A stretch of 64,000 nucleotides of DNA from Cucumis sativus (lineage: Eukaryota > Streptophyta > Magnoliopsida > Cucurbitales > Cucurbitaceae), in assembly GCF_000004075.3 (NCBI RefSeq), contig NC_026659.2, forward strand, positions 23,392,272 through 23,456,271, in the 5' to 3' direction. Position 1 is the first letter of the stretch. Each line of letters opens with the position of its first letter. Below the pieces are notes generated by a model. The model ran no database searches, was not told the origin of the DNA, and saw nothing but the letters and a program-made list of their open reading frames with translations. Positions 46,617-59,210 of the stretch are shown here, one piece after another. The translations under genes were made by a program, and so were the position numbers.

Positions 46617-49600
46617 TTCGCGCTTTTCTACTTTTGCTTTTGAGTGGTTGGTTAGTTCAGATAAATTAATTAAGGAGCAGTATTACTTAAATTCTTTTAA
46701 AGAATAAGAGAGAAAATCTGTGGTTAAAACAATTAGTTACATTAAACAGTGGAATGTGGAAATTTGGTTGACCAACTTTTTATTCTGTGTCTTCATAGCC
46801 TTCAGAAACGTCTACCATATAATTTCAAATATTAATAATTATTGATATATTATACTACATACAAAATTAATTTTATATCTATTTTAATTTTACGTTCGCT
46901 TCATCCATCAATTTGTATCCAATATCTTATAACCTATTACAAACACAAATTTGATATTTAAATACTTTATTCCACACAAAATTAAATTATTTTATTTGAT
47001 TTGTTTAACAATACCAACCATCTAGGATCCAATAGATTGATATTACAAACTACAAAATTTATATAATGGAACTACTATATTCACGTTCACAAAGCTTGAT
47101 ACTTCGTGGAGACAAATTTAAAGTAAATGTGTTGTCATAGTCCTTTTAATACTAAAATAATAATAATAATTATTATTTTAATAAGAAAATGAGTCACATG
47201 CAAAAATATTTGAATTCATCCATGCTCATATCCATTTTAATAACTAAAACAATTTTGTTATACACTTAATACAATAATCTGTATGAGTAATTGTCGTAAG
47301 AATAACATTTTAATTAGATGTATACAACATTTTTGGGGTTAAATTTTCTTATTTATTTTATTTTTATTGATATATATATTTATAAATATATTCAAGTGAT
47401 CTTGTTTTGTTTTTGCTTATCATTGTTTCTCATTCTTAATTAACGTTGGAATTTTTCTTCTCAATTCTGTCACTTTTTAAAATTTCATTTTCACTAGATG
47501 CCCAATTTTATACACAATATTCCATTTTTAGTCACCTATGGTTTTCATTGATTTTCTGCTCTTTACACTTTTCTTTCCCTCTCTTACTATTTTGTTCGTA
47601 TTTATCATTACAATTTTTTTTGTCATAATGACTGATAAATGAATTTTTAAATTTTTTTCGATACAAAGTTATTTTTTTTTTCTCCATCTCTATAATTCAT
47701 TAATAAGGGACAAAATATTCAAAGTAATTTAATGCAATTTATTTGGCAAATAAACTATTTATTATCGAAGATTAAACGTATCTAATAAAAGTCTATGTGT
47801 AATTTTCTATATTAAATGATAGGTTTCTATATGCTATTTGCACTCTCTCATTATCCTTCGTTGGATATAGATTTCAAATAATATAAACAAGTCATGGATT
47901 CTAATTACTATCACTCTTAGATTCTATGGTAGTGAATTAATGATAGACTTCAGTGTTTATATTCATTATATCCATTGTTTACTATAAGTCATTGATAATA
48001 AATTTATCAACATGAATCTATCGATCACAAAATCTACAGGGCTAGATTTCCATTATTGATAGACTTTGAGAGTTTGAACTAAATCTCGTTAGATTTGCAA
48101 ATTATTTCATATTGTCTTATATCTATCAATACTTTGACTTTAATGGTTGTATTTAAACCACAGCTCCAAAAAATTAGATAGTTTACTTCAAGATGTACTC
48201 ATATATTTCTCTTAATTAATTTTCACAAATAGCCTATTTTAAAATTAACTTTCAATAAATCAATAACTATACTAAATAAAATTATAATTCTCAGACCTCA
48301 ATTTATTTATACTTTTAAAAGTTGAAGTACCAAATCTTAACCTAACTTGAACAACTACCATCAAACTTAAAAATATTTGCTTCGATCAAAATATAAATAA
48401 AATGTCGACGTATATTTTGTCGCTAGTCAATATTATTATTATTTTTTATATTGAATCAATTTTTTATAACATAGTAAAAGTGTGGATTCATTGTTTTAGG
48501 TTCATAATAAATATAATTTTGATTCTAATATTTAATTTTTTAATATTTGTTTATCTTTACTTTTTAAATGCTCTAATTTTAGTTCGTACTTTTGATAAAC
48601 TTAAAATCGGTTAATGCAGTTGATTTTTTTTTTTTTTGTTGAGTTTTTTCCAAAGGAATTTCAACATTCTTGCATAAATTGTGAAAATATATGTTACCTT
48701 CTATTAGATTAATTCATCTTTGTGTAAATTCATTTACCCAACTTTATTTTCCCCCAAAATATATCATAATGTGAAAATTTTCCAATCAAAATTACCTTCA
48801 TCAAATCAAATAATTAAAAATTAAAGGAAAAAAAAACATACATAAAAAAGAATAAAGAGAATTAATCAAAAAAACACAACCAAGAGCAATTTAATGAAAT
48901 TAAAATGTTACAAAGCACTAATCTCTTTGCCATAATGTGACTTTTGAGACCCCACAAAAGTGATTTCAAATATTAATCATAGAAAATCATATCAAAACTT
49001 TCCTCCAAAAGCCTAACACATACATAAAATATATTCTCTTTTAATTTGTTTCATGATTATTTTTTTCACCATATTATGCCTTTTCCCACTTCATTCAATT
49101 ATAATGTTCCCTTTTGCCTCTTCCCTTAATCCCTTAGAATCATAGCAATGGCTCTAAGTATGGTTGCTTTAACTTTTATTATTATTATTATTGTTATTTT
49201 TTTCTTCATGATTTTGTTTATTACTCGAGATTATCATTAAGGATAATCATATCGTTACAACACTTTATTTCCATCACATGTTATGCTAATGTCTTATCAT
49301 ATAGTTACAAAAGAGTATCCCTAAACTTTTGCATACAAAATAATTGGAGGTATATCATATTTATACCTTTTAGTTATTAAATGTCATTGAGTGAGCTTCC
49401 ATAATTTTCTATATTAACATTTATATTTTTTTGGTACTTCGTCCTACCAAAATTTGGTCATTTTCAACTAAGGCTATGTGAACACTCATATGACAAGCAA
49501 TAATACACATTCACACAACTTTTTTACGGTGTGCAACCAAGGTATGATGTGGTGGAGACATTCCTTGCATTGGAGATTACTCATATGCTTGGTTCAAGCA

Positions 49601-50049
49601 CACTAGTCAATTGACCGAATGTGTTTAATTTGTGACACAAATTTTAAAAGATATGGTATATGAGTTATGAGCCACGTCTATGATAAAATTTTACAATAAT
49701 TAAAATTACTTTTTTCATATTTATAATCACTTTAAAACATAAGTTTTATCAACTTAAAATAATTTAAATTTTAATCACATTCTTCATCCTATTAGAAATC
49801 GATTTTAAGGAAGGGATTGCAAAGTGGCCCTTCTTGGCCCAAATACTTCTTCCAGTAATTTGTAGTTTGTGTGTTTTGCTCATTCATTTTGTGTAGTTTT
49901 GTAGTTTGACCTTCTCCCAAATTATAATGTATAAAAGCTTAAAAAAATCGTTTAAGATTGATGCATTCTTGGATGGACAAATAGACCGACCCTTTCTACG
50001 CTGAAAAGCAAATAGAGAATCCACAAAATGAGTAAGATACATATGTGTA

Positions 50050-50125
50050 CAATGAATATAAACAATCCTTGAAACCAATTTTATATATAACAATAAATGT
50101 AAATAATCCTTGAAACCAATTTTAA
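50050..50125. repeat. Short tandem duplication (~56 bp)
   Basis: AATCCTTGAAACCAATTTTA occurs twice at about 56-bp spacing with similar flanks (ATATAAACAATCC / ATGTAAATAATCC). Confidence 0.7.
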
Positions 50126-51025
50126 AACTCAACCCACACTTTAAACTAACCCAACTCAATTCTTATAATATGAATTGAATAGTTTAGGTTGTCGAATTAT
50201 TTTGACACCTCGAGTAACGACTCATTTTACAACTTATTAAATTGAAATCAAAGAGAATAACTGTGGCCATTGTTTCTTATAAATTGCCATTTAATCTATT
50301 AAAAAAAGGTCATAAGATAAATATAATTAAATGAGGAAATATATATAATAGTTAGAGGGGGAAATTGTGGTTGGGTGAATGGGTATGAATTAGAAGAAAA
50401 AAAAGAAAGAGTTTTAAAAGTAAAAGCAATCACATGTTGGAGTTTGTTAACTCACTATTGGACTGCCAAAAACAAAACAACACCACTTTTTCATTAACTG
50501 TTGCTGATCTGTCCGGACCCCTTCATACTTTGTCACCTTACTCCTTCCACAAAAATTTCTCTCTTTAATTTCTTTAACAACAACTCAACCATCATTTTTA
50601 TTTTCTTCTTCTATTTGTTTCTCTCTAAATAATTAATTACTCTCACATTTGTGTGATCATTTCTCAAACTTCCACCTGTTTCTTGTATTTTTTTAGTAAC
50701 TATTTTATATTTAAAAGAAAAAAAAACAAACCGTCTCGAAGAAACGAAGTTTTGGATCTAATACTCATCAAGGATACACATATTTGATTTTAGTTTATCT
50801 ATCATCTCTTCTACCATTTAAAATATTACAATTCTATTTAGAGATTTGAGTTTAGTTTCATATTTTAGTTACAACCTTTCAATTTTTTACACTTTTAACC
50901 TTTAATGTCAATCACTATTAATTAATTTATAATAATTATGGAATAAAATTTTAAAATTAAATTTAGTGCATAAGAATGGTGTGAAATCCAATTATTTATT
51001 ATGATATTACTTAAATTTATGAATG

Positions 51026-51230
51026 ATTTTCAAATATATCAAAGTGAATTAAAATATTTACTAGTATAACAAAATTTCATAATCTATCAATGATAGATAA
51101 TGATAAAATTCTATAAGCGCTATATCAATGTCATTGATAGACATCAATATAAGTCTATCAATATCTATCAATGATAGATTCTAAATTTTTATTGTATATA
51201 TAAATATTTTAAAAAGTTTTGTCAAAACAA
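51026..51230. repeat. Dispersed inverted-repeat family, best-preserved copy
   Basis: The left arm (AAAATATTTACTAGTATAAC ... AATCTATCAATGATAGAT) mirrors the right arm (ATCTATCAATGATAGATTCT ... ATATAAATATTTT) over nearly 50 bp each, with extra CATTGATAGAC and GTCTATCAATATC words between. Flanked by TTTTCAAATATATCAAAGTG on the left, a phrase also found before the weaker block at about 35525. Confidence 0.65.
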
Positions 51231-52309
51231 TTTGCCTAAAATAGATAGAAAAAAAAAGAGTATTTAGTAAAATTCAAAGGAAATCAACAAGACATAACGA
51301 AATTCAAATAAAACTTCAATCTTAAAGGTAAAATTATAACACGTTAAAAGTTAGAAGTTAGAGATTAAATTGAAATTAAACACAAACACAACACTTCAAA
51401 CAAAATGTATAATATTTTGAAACCGAAGGATCAAAATGGGAATTTCCAAAAATCTAGGGAACAAAATGTATTTTATCTTATATTTTAAGAGTTTTTAAAA
51501 TAATACTTACCCTCCATAAAAAAACATTAGAAAACATAATTTATTACATATTTGATTTTTGTATGAATTAAAGTGTAATTAGTTTGTTTTCCTTTTTATA
51601 ACATCTCTATAAAAGTAGTTTATAAATAGTCTATATATATATATATATATATATAGTGAATCTATTCTATTAATTACTATTGATAGAGTGAAAACAGGAT
51701 CGTACTAGATATTAAATTTACTCTTCATCTTATGTGTTTAGGTTTTTTTGGATCAATCAATAATCAATAATAATCAATAATGTAAGATGATATTAAAGGA
51801 GGTTGCTTAGATTGCTATTTTTTTTTCAATTAAATATTCATTTCTACTCAATCAGCCATTTAAGATTACACTGTTTTTAAATTAAGTTTGGTGGGGTAAT
51901 ATGAAAGGATAATTACTTGGACATATTTAGGAGATTGATTGGGTAGGAAACTTCATTCTTATATATATATTCTACCTACCAATGAAAAAGAAAGTATTTA
52001 TTGTAAGAATTATATAGACAAATCTCTTCACGGTTAAGAATCTTTTTGTAAGATTTGAAGAGCTAAAAGACCAAATAAATTATAAATGTGAAAACTTAAT
52101 ATAGACATTTCTCTCGTGAATCTAACTTATATTAGAAAAAATATACACATATATCAAAAGTTATGATCAATAATTGTTAAAATAGTTTTTCTACAAAGTA
52201 TATATATATATATATATATGATAGTTAGTAGTACTTTTAAGATTAGGACATGTTAAAGAGTTTCTTGTGTGTCGAATAAAATAATTAAGTTTGAAAAATT
52301 AGGCTTATA

Positions 52310-52450
52310 ATACAACTTATACATATTTGATGCACCTGATATACCACTAATACATATACTTGATACAATTGTGATATACACACTTGATATCCTTCAAATA
52401 GACATTTGATAGACGCTTGGTACACATTTGATTCACAATTGATATACCAA
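52310..52450. repeat. Degenerate TTGATAYAC repeat cluster
   Basis: About ten variants of TTGATA, ATACACTTGATA and TTTGATAGAC lie within 140 bp. The minus-strand frame across it reads YQVC/YQV-like repeats only because of the repeat unit. Confidence 0.55.
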
Positions 52451-55400
52451 ATATTTGGATTTATGATAAAAGATTTTGAATTTTTTTTAAAGGGTAGAAA
52501 AAGAAAAGTATATATATATATTGTAAAAATATAAACCATAAACACGTTACTATATATTATAAACCAAACTAAAATAATCTGCATCAAACATAAACTATTG
52601 TAACTCACTTCTTGTTCCAAATGTCCCCTAAAAAGTGTTTTATGTTTTTTGACCTAAAGTTAATAAAGATAAACTTATTTACAAAAATGTCACATTGTTT
52701 TATTTACCTAGATGCGTTAAACATATTTACTTAATTGTTATTAAATTTAAAACAATATTTTTTTGTCATTTTCAACATTTATGTATATTAGATGTATGAG
52801 GTATATAAATTGTATATTAATTGAATATTCTTGGGTGTATTACTTAGATTATATTTGTTTTTTTTTTCTTTTGATATATCTACAAGATGAAAAAAAAGCG
52901 AGTGACAAACTTGTAAATCCCTAAACTCAAATTGCCATCAAGTACAATCTTTTTTTCATAACAGTACGAAAAATTTGATATTGATTCGAATTTGAAACAT
53001 GACTATCATTATAATGTTTTAAAGTTGAAACGGAAACTATAAAAAAATAATAGAATATTAATATAAATATAATACGAAAGATAATTAAAAGAATATAATA
53101 TTTTTAGTGAATCAATCTAGATAATACTTGTTACACATTATTGATTGTTAAAAAGGAAAGATATGATATGGACAAGAAACAATGCTTGGTGAGAAAGTGA
53201 TACATCATTTTGCAAAATTTAGGGATTTTGCTTTATAGATAAATATTATATTTTTTAAAAATTGTCTTAAAACATACCAAAGTCTATAATAACTTTAAAC
53301 GCATTTCACACTACTTCATATTGGTTTGAGACACTTTCTTTTTAAACTAATAACCGTAAGTTTAATTATATCAATCATTAAACATTTCTCTTCGCTTTAC
53401 AAACTTAAAAATTTGTAAAATAAAAAAATTCAACACAAGTAAAAATCAATATACAAACGTTAAATCATCTCACTCAATCATAACTTAATTTCATTAATTA
53501 TAGAGTTAAATTTGATTGGTTCTAAAATGATTTATAATATTATTTGAAAGAGGACATAAGAAAAATAAGGTATGAAAACCAAAGCTTGCATGTGAATTGA
53601 AAGGACTTGAAGCCTTCCTCTTTGTTTCTATACTTTTGATAATGACTTTGAATTCTCTAATATATATATATATATCAAAAACCAAAGGGGTTTAGTTAGT
53701 AGGTCCGGTTGGAGGCTTCACGGGCTGATCATAAAGTACAATACATAACCCATCTCTCATAAATAAACAAACCAATTTTATTTTTTTTCAAATAAAAACA
53801 AACTATATACTTTCTTTAATGTTTTAGTTTTAATATTTAATTAAATTGAGTCTTCTTATTTCTTGTAAGTTGGGTAGCTCATTTGTCATCCGTCCTTTTT
53901 TTAATCCTATCATTTTTAACAACCCTATAAGTTTCTCTCGACGATTATTAAATTGAATTAAAGAATAACAAAGTAATTATTACTATATATTTTATTACGA
54001 TAGAAGTGAAGATTAGATTCGACTCACAAATCTCTTGCTCGTTTAAATTTAATAATATTTAATATTAAGTATGATTAAAATTGGATTTGTAGGTATGAAT
54101 GAATATTGTTTAATCACTAAGGTCCGAAGATGTGGCGAAACCTAGATGGTTTGGTAAAGGAGTGGCTGGAATTTGTTGGCATTATTTATTTTTGGTTTTA
54201 ATAATACTGGGGTTGTCTTATTTGATGAGGTTATTAAAGAAGTAAAAGTATTTAATTATGATGTATTTTATTTGTTATAAAAAATAAAAATTGGAAGAGA
54301 AAGAAAAAGGGAAAGAATTGAAGGAGATGTAGGAATGGGAAGGCACATGCAAAATCCAGCCATTCAATAAGAGAAGTCTTTTTCTCCCCCACGGGGTTTC
54401 TTTGTTTTATGTTTTGTTTAATTAATTAATTATAAATACAAATAGAGATAAATTTATATATATAGGTTAGGACCACATTATGTTCTTTTTGGCTTTTCAT
54501 AATTTTTTATTATGATCTTTGTTATTATAATTAATTATAATGTTTTTTAAAAATAGATGGTTGCAAATATAGTAGTAATTAAGCTTAAAGTAATATGAAC
54601 AAAGAAAAAAAAAAACACACACACACACAATACAAAAGCATTTTCAAAGTGAGTAAGAAGTGAGAGGTAGAGAACAAAACATTGAAATTGTGGATTTTAA
54701 CTTGGGTGCATAATGATGTATTTAATAAGTTATTTTAGTCCATGTGGGATTAAAAGGTCTCTTAACTAATATATTTATTGAATTTAAATATAAAATTGAT
54801 CAAATAGGTGACATGGGCAAAATGACTTGGCATACACACAAATCCAAATTGACTAAATATAGGTGATGTGGGCAAGATTACTTGGCGTGATTTGGCACGG
54901 ACGGACGTTCAAGTGCACACACACACATCCTATCTCTTCCTTCTCCTCTTCGCACGTACACATGCACACAGATCTTGGCTGACTCTCTCTCCTTCTCCTC
55001 TTCCCTGTCTCCTGATTTCTGCTTGCTTTTGACAGACGTTTTAGTTCTTCAAAACTCATAATTGTGTCTAATATAAATCTAAAAAAAATTAATTTTGTAT
55101 CTAATAATTCACCAATAAATAACACATTCTTCAACTTTAAATTTTGTATACAATGGATTTTTTTAATTAATTATTTTATTTGACAAAAGTATATTTAATT
55201 TGCTTTAAACCATATGACCTATCAAACACAATTAAATTTTATATATGATATAACACAATCCATTTTTAACATTTTTGAATATATTATAAATTTGTAAGAG
55301 ATATATTAGGTATAAACTCGAAATCATTAAAGTTTATGGAACCATGCATCGAAACAAATTTCAAAGTACATTGGATAATTAAACTTAAAATATCTTATAC

Positions 55401-56849
55401 GAAATTGTGCTTCTAATATAAAATTTTGCATCTACCACATGGTATGTTGTCATATTTATCCTTTATTTCCATATGATAAGGAAATAAGTGGCAATAATAG
55501 GAGCAGAGAGGTGAAAGTTCTTAAATATGATACTATTCATTTCCTTATTATTCTTGTACATTTTCGAGCCAACTACATCAGGTTTAGCTTCTCAATTTTC
55601 TTTTAACACAATTAGGAATATCAAAATTGGAACTACGTACCTCGTGATTAATAAAATATTTATCCACCAATAGGACATGATTACATTGTATTTGTGTTTT
55701 TTACCCATCAAATTTCAAATTTTTATCTCACAATCTGTGAACAAATCTTTTGATGCATTTTTTTTCTTTCTAAAATATAAATTACATGGATATATTTTCG
55801 GGTTTTGAAAGAATTTTATGTCATCATATTTATTAATTATCGTTTACTTTTTAATTTTTTTGCATTGTTTTATAAAAATACAAAAAGTTACATTATTTTG
55901 TTATGCATTTAGCTACTTTTACAAATAAAAATGAGCTATTTTGAAAAGAGTACCTCTATATATATATCTACTTCCCCTTTATAAGCTCAATCAAAAGGAA
56001 TGAAAATCCATGAAAGAGGAATGGAGGTTTTTATAGGAAGGCCCATAAACCCAACTATCATTTTACCCAAAGAGAACCAAAAATTGATGGGCCTTAGCTT
56101 CTCTCTCAAGCATGAGGCTCAAAGTTAGGTCTACATTGGTGTATTAGGTGCATAAATAAACAAATATGGGCTCTATGTATTACCATTTCCATACTAATTA
56201 ACAATTAGAGATATAATTTCTTTCTAATGTTTGATTTTCATGTCCATAATTGTTGTACATAATGATTTAATTAGCCATAACAATTCTCTACATTATAACA
56301 TATTTGAGTTTTCTTAGAACTACAACTACATTTGAGTTTTTCATGCAGAAAAGAAAAAATGTCATAATTAAGTAATCATGGATTTGGGATGTTTTTACTC
56401 TAATATTGTTCACAATCGGGTTTGTTGTTGGTGCCCAATATCCTTAAAAAGTTTTTTAGGTGTGGTTGAATGAAGATAATTACAAGTCTATCATTTGATA
56501 CAAAACTATGCAGATATAATTGACGAGAATAGTGTTAGAGATGTTTTTGGCTCTTGGATTACAAGATTTTAATCTGAATCCCACTAAGTTATTTTTTATT
56601 GATATATACTTATTGGCTTAGGTTGTGCTCGACTAAAACCTCAAGGAATTGACATTATCCTTCCAAGACGCATGTTTTCATATGCCTCCTTGTAGTACCC
56701 TCTAGACTTGAGTGCACCCGTTTGGTTTGGATTTTGTCTTTGACATCTCCCAACTTCATTCCTTTTTATTCCTTTTTATTTTTTTAAGTTTAAGATAGTT
56801 TTAAATGCCACACATTTATGACATTTATTCATAATAATTAAGTAGACTT

Positions 56850-57200
56850 GGTTATTATATTTTTAAAATTAAAAATAATATTGTAAAAACGAGGCCAAGC
56901 CCAAATTTAGAAAATATAATATTAAAATAAATAATATATAAATAAATAAAATAATTAAGAAATTAAGAAAATATAAAATTTTCCCATATGTGTAGAAATA
57001 TTTCACTTGCAAATACCTACAAAATATCACTGTTTATAGATAATTTGGCACAATACATGAGGTGAATTACATAACCACTAAAAGTTGATATCATCAAGAT
57101 ACATGGTAAAAGCGTTTGATGTGGACGGGAGTAACACATGACAATGGACATTTATTATAATATTTATAATAAATATATGTCATTTTTTCAAAAGAAAATG
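56850..57200. repeat. Diverged dispersed repeat, possible LTR remnant (copy 2)
   Basis: Carries the same ordered blocks as 31280-31620, with longer non-AT-rich stretches (ACGAGGCCAAGCCCAAATTT, GATAATTTGGCACAATACAT). No internal coding region is visible on either side, so a solo LTR or fragment is likely. Confidence 0.45.
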
Positions 57201-58885
57201 ATTGATGATGAATAGAATTATATGTTTTTTTTTTTTTTAAAAAAACCCATTATTGTATCTTCTCTGCTTTTTAATTCCTTAACATTTTGGGAAGAAAAAT
57301 GCATTTGGAAAGACAAACAAAAAAGAAAAATGAAATGTTTGGATGTTTTTTGAATTAGTTAGATTTTGGATGTGATATATAATAGTTTAGGAGTTTCAAT
57401 ATGTTGTAAAGTTTTTTCTCATAACACTCTTTTTTATAATATGTACTCAATTTGGTTTGGAAAGCAAATGGTCATTATTATATACTTGAAAAGTGATACA
57501 ACTACACCAAATATTTGGTATCCAAATTATGAAGTACTTTAAGTAATTAATTGCATATTTATTATTTTTGGCAAAATATTTATTTACAACTAAAAAGCTA
57601 CTTCAATTGCTTCTGTCACCTCAAATTTCTATTCAAATGTAACTTTTTTTTCTTTCTTCTTATCCATTATAATTTTTTTAAATTTAAATTGTATGTGCAC
57701 AATTTTATCTATAACTAACGAATCTACATACTAGTTGAATTATGTTCGTTAATATATATGATTGATTATTTAATTCATTATTATAATTGAGATGTTGATA
57801 ATACATGTTCATGAGTTTAGAATAATCACGTTGAGGTGACTGCCCTTGATACACTCTTACATTATTTCTCACCCTCTTTGTTAAAATTTACATTTTATTA
57901 AAAGTAAGAAGGCTAGACCTCTAAAATATTGTTTACAAACGAATAACAACTTTGAGTTGATTTCTTTCTTTCTAAACTAATTATTTTAAGTTAACAAAAT
58001 AAACAAACTCAATTGATAAAACTAAAATATATAGCTGGACAATTTCTAAAAAGTAAAATTGTTTCTAAACTATATTTGGGTCTTGATTAAAATGAATATA
58101 TATAGTTTAACGATAATTGTCATGAACTCTATCTTTTGAGGTTGGACATTCAAAGATCGATTCTATTTGATATTTGTAAAGTTTAATGATCAATTAGATA
58201 AAAAACTTTAAAAAGTTTATAAACCTTATACCCTATACTTTTTAAAGTTAAGAAACCTACGTGATATTATAAGTTTATAAACTAAACTCAAAATTTAACT
58301 TTTTCATTCTGCTGGAGTTTGTAAAATTTTATCCAATCTTTAGATTTTAAAGAAAATTCCATTTCCAATTTTTCATTTTATTAAAAAAAGTCAATATGTG
58401 AAGAAATATCAATAAAATAGTTGTGATGGATATTAAGTTAATACGAGGCTTTCCTTAATTTCAAAACTAGTTGATAATATCTATTTTCTAAAGAGTGTAA
58501 TTAATCTTTTTAGTTTTTAGAAAAAAGTCGTGAAAAATTTTAATATTAAAATAATGGTTTACATTCATCTCAAATCTTAAGTAATCTAAGAAACTTAAAG
58601 GTCGAGTTTATATAAATCATTACATAATGTGTATTTGGTTACCAAGATTTGGATTTTGGTAATACTATATTAATTTGGATTTTGGTAATACTATATTAGT
58701 CTTTACACCTAAGTCAATATATTTGCATGGATACATAAAAATGAAAGATGATGAACCTTTATAAAACTTTGCTGTAATTAATTTGAAGAGATTATTACCT
58801 TTTTAAGCATTAACTAAAGAAGCTTTGAAAACTAAATATTACTGATTCATCCTTATCATCAAATGATGGTCAAAGGTAATGTCAT

Positions 58886-58937
58886 GACACGTGTCCATTC
58901 AAGTTTCTGAAGTAGTATTTAATGATGCCACGTGGGC
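58886..58937. promoter_or_regulatory. Two G-box elements upstream of pectinesterase
   Basis: GACACGTGTC at 58886-58895 (perfect palindrome) and GCCACGTGGGC at 58927-58937, about 275-325 bp upstream of the start codon. CACGTG pairs are bound by bZIP/ABF and bHLH factors and often give abscisic-acid or light response. The motifs are seen; the response is inferred. Confidence 0.5.
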
Positions 58938-59107
58938 ATAATTACTAAGAAAAGAGATTATTTGAAACAAACTTAAAACTAAACACATTTCATAGTCAAA
59001 GCTCTCGAGCTTCATGTGTATTGGAAAACAATGGCCGATGGGAGTTTTAATTTCAAAATATTATATCATGACTAACTACCAGATTAAGCACCCTCATTTT
59101 CTTTCCC

Positions 59108-59117
59108 TATATATAAA
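59108..59117 (+). promoter_or_regulatory. TATA box of the pectinesterase gene
   Basis: TATATATAAA lies 94-103 bp upstream of the ATG, which would place transcription start near 59140-59150 with a 5' UTR of about 65 bp. Confidence 0.65.
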
Positions 59118-59210
59118 ACCCTTATACTCCCTTATTTATTGAAACTAAAACAACACACACTTGTTCATAAAGAAATAAAGTCCATTTATTAGTAAAATAA
59201 AGTCATTGCT

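Larger units (their letters stand above)
46005..51025. other. Gene-poor region downstream of the inhibitor gene
   Basis: Begins with the inhibitor 3' UTR. Simple repeats lie at 46156-46187 (TTTTGG), about 46215-46260 (TCTGT-rich) and 46556-46616 (TA then GA). About 47935-48070 is rich in TGATAGACTT/CTATCGAT words like the inverted-repeat family but without clear arms. A 56-bp unit with AATCCTTGAAACCAATTTTA is duplicated at about 50050-50125. About 50455-50640 is pyrimidine-rich and less repetitive, with no gene recognised. Confidence 0.5.
51231..59107. other. Gene-poor region upstream of the pectinesterase gene
   Basis: AT-rich. TA runs lie at about 51634-51656 and 52198-52220, a degenerate TTGATA/ATACAC cluster at 52310-52450, and an AC run at about 54616-54630. 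A less AT-rich patch at about 54880-55020 contains CT-rich and ACAC-rich sequence but no recognised hairpin RNA. A probable LTR remnant lies at 56850-57200, and a 26-bp duplication (TTTGGATTTTGGTAATACTA) at about 58647-58699. The distal pectinesterase promoter ends it. No gene supported. Confidence 0.5.

Noticed and set aside
46519..46707. Plus-strand frame rich in Arg-Glu
   Set aside because: The repeat is simply the GA microsatellite translated.
54880..55030. CT-rich patch resembling a miR156-type hairpin strand
   Set aside because: The mature miR156 sequence is absent and no complementary arm was seen.
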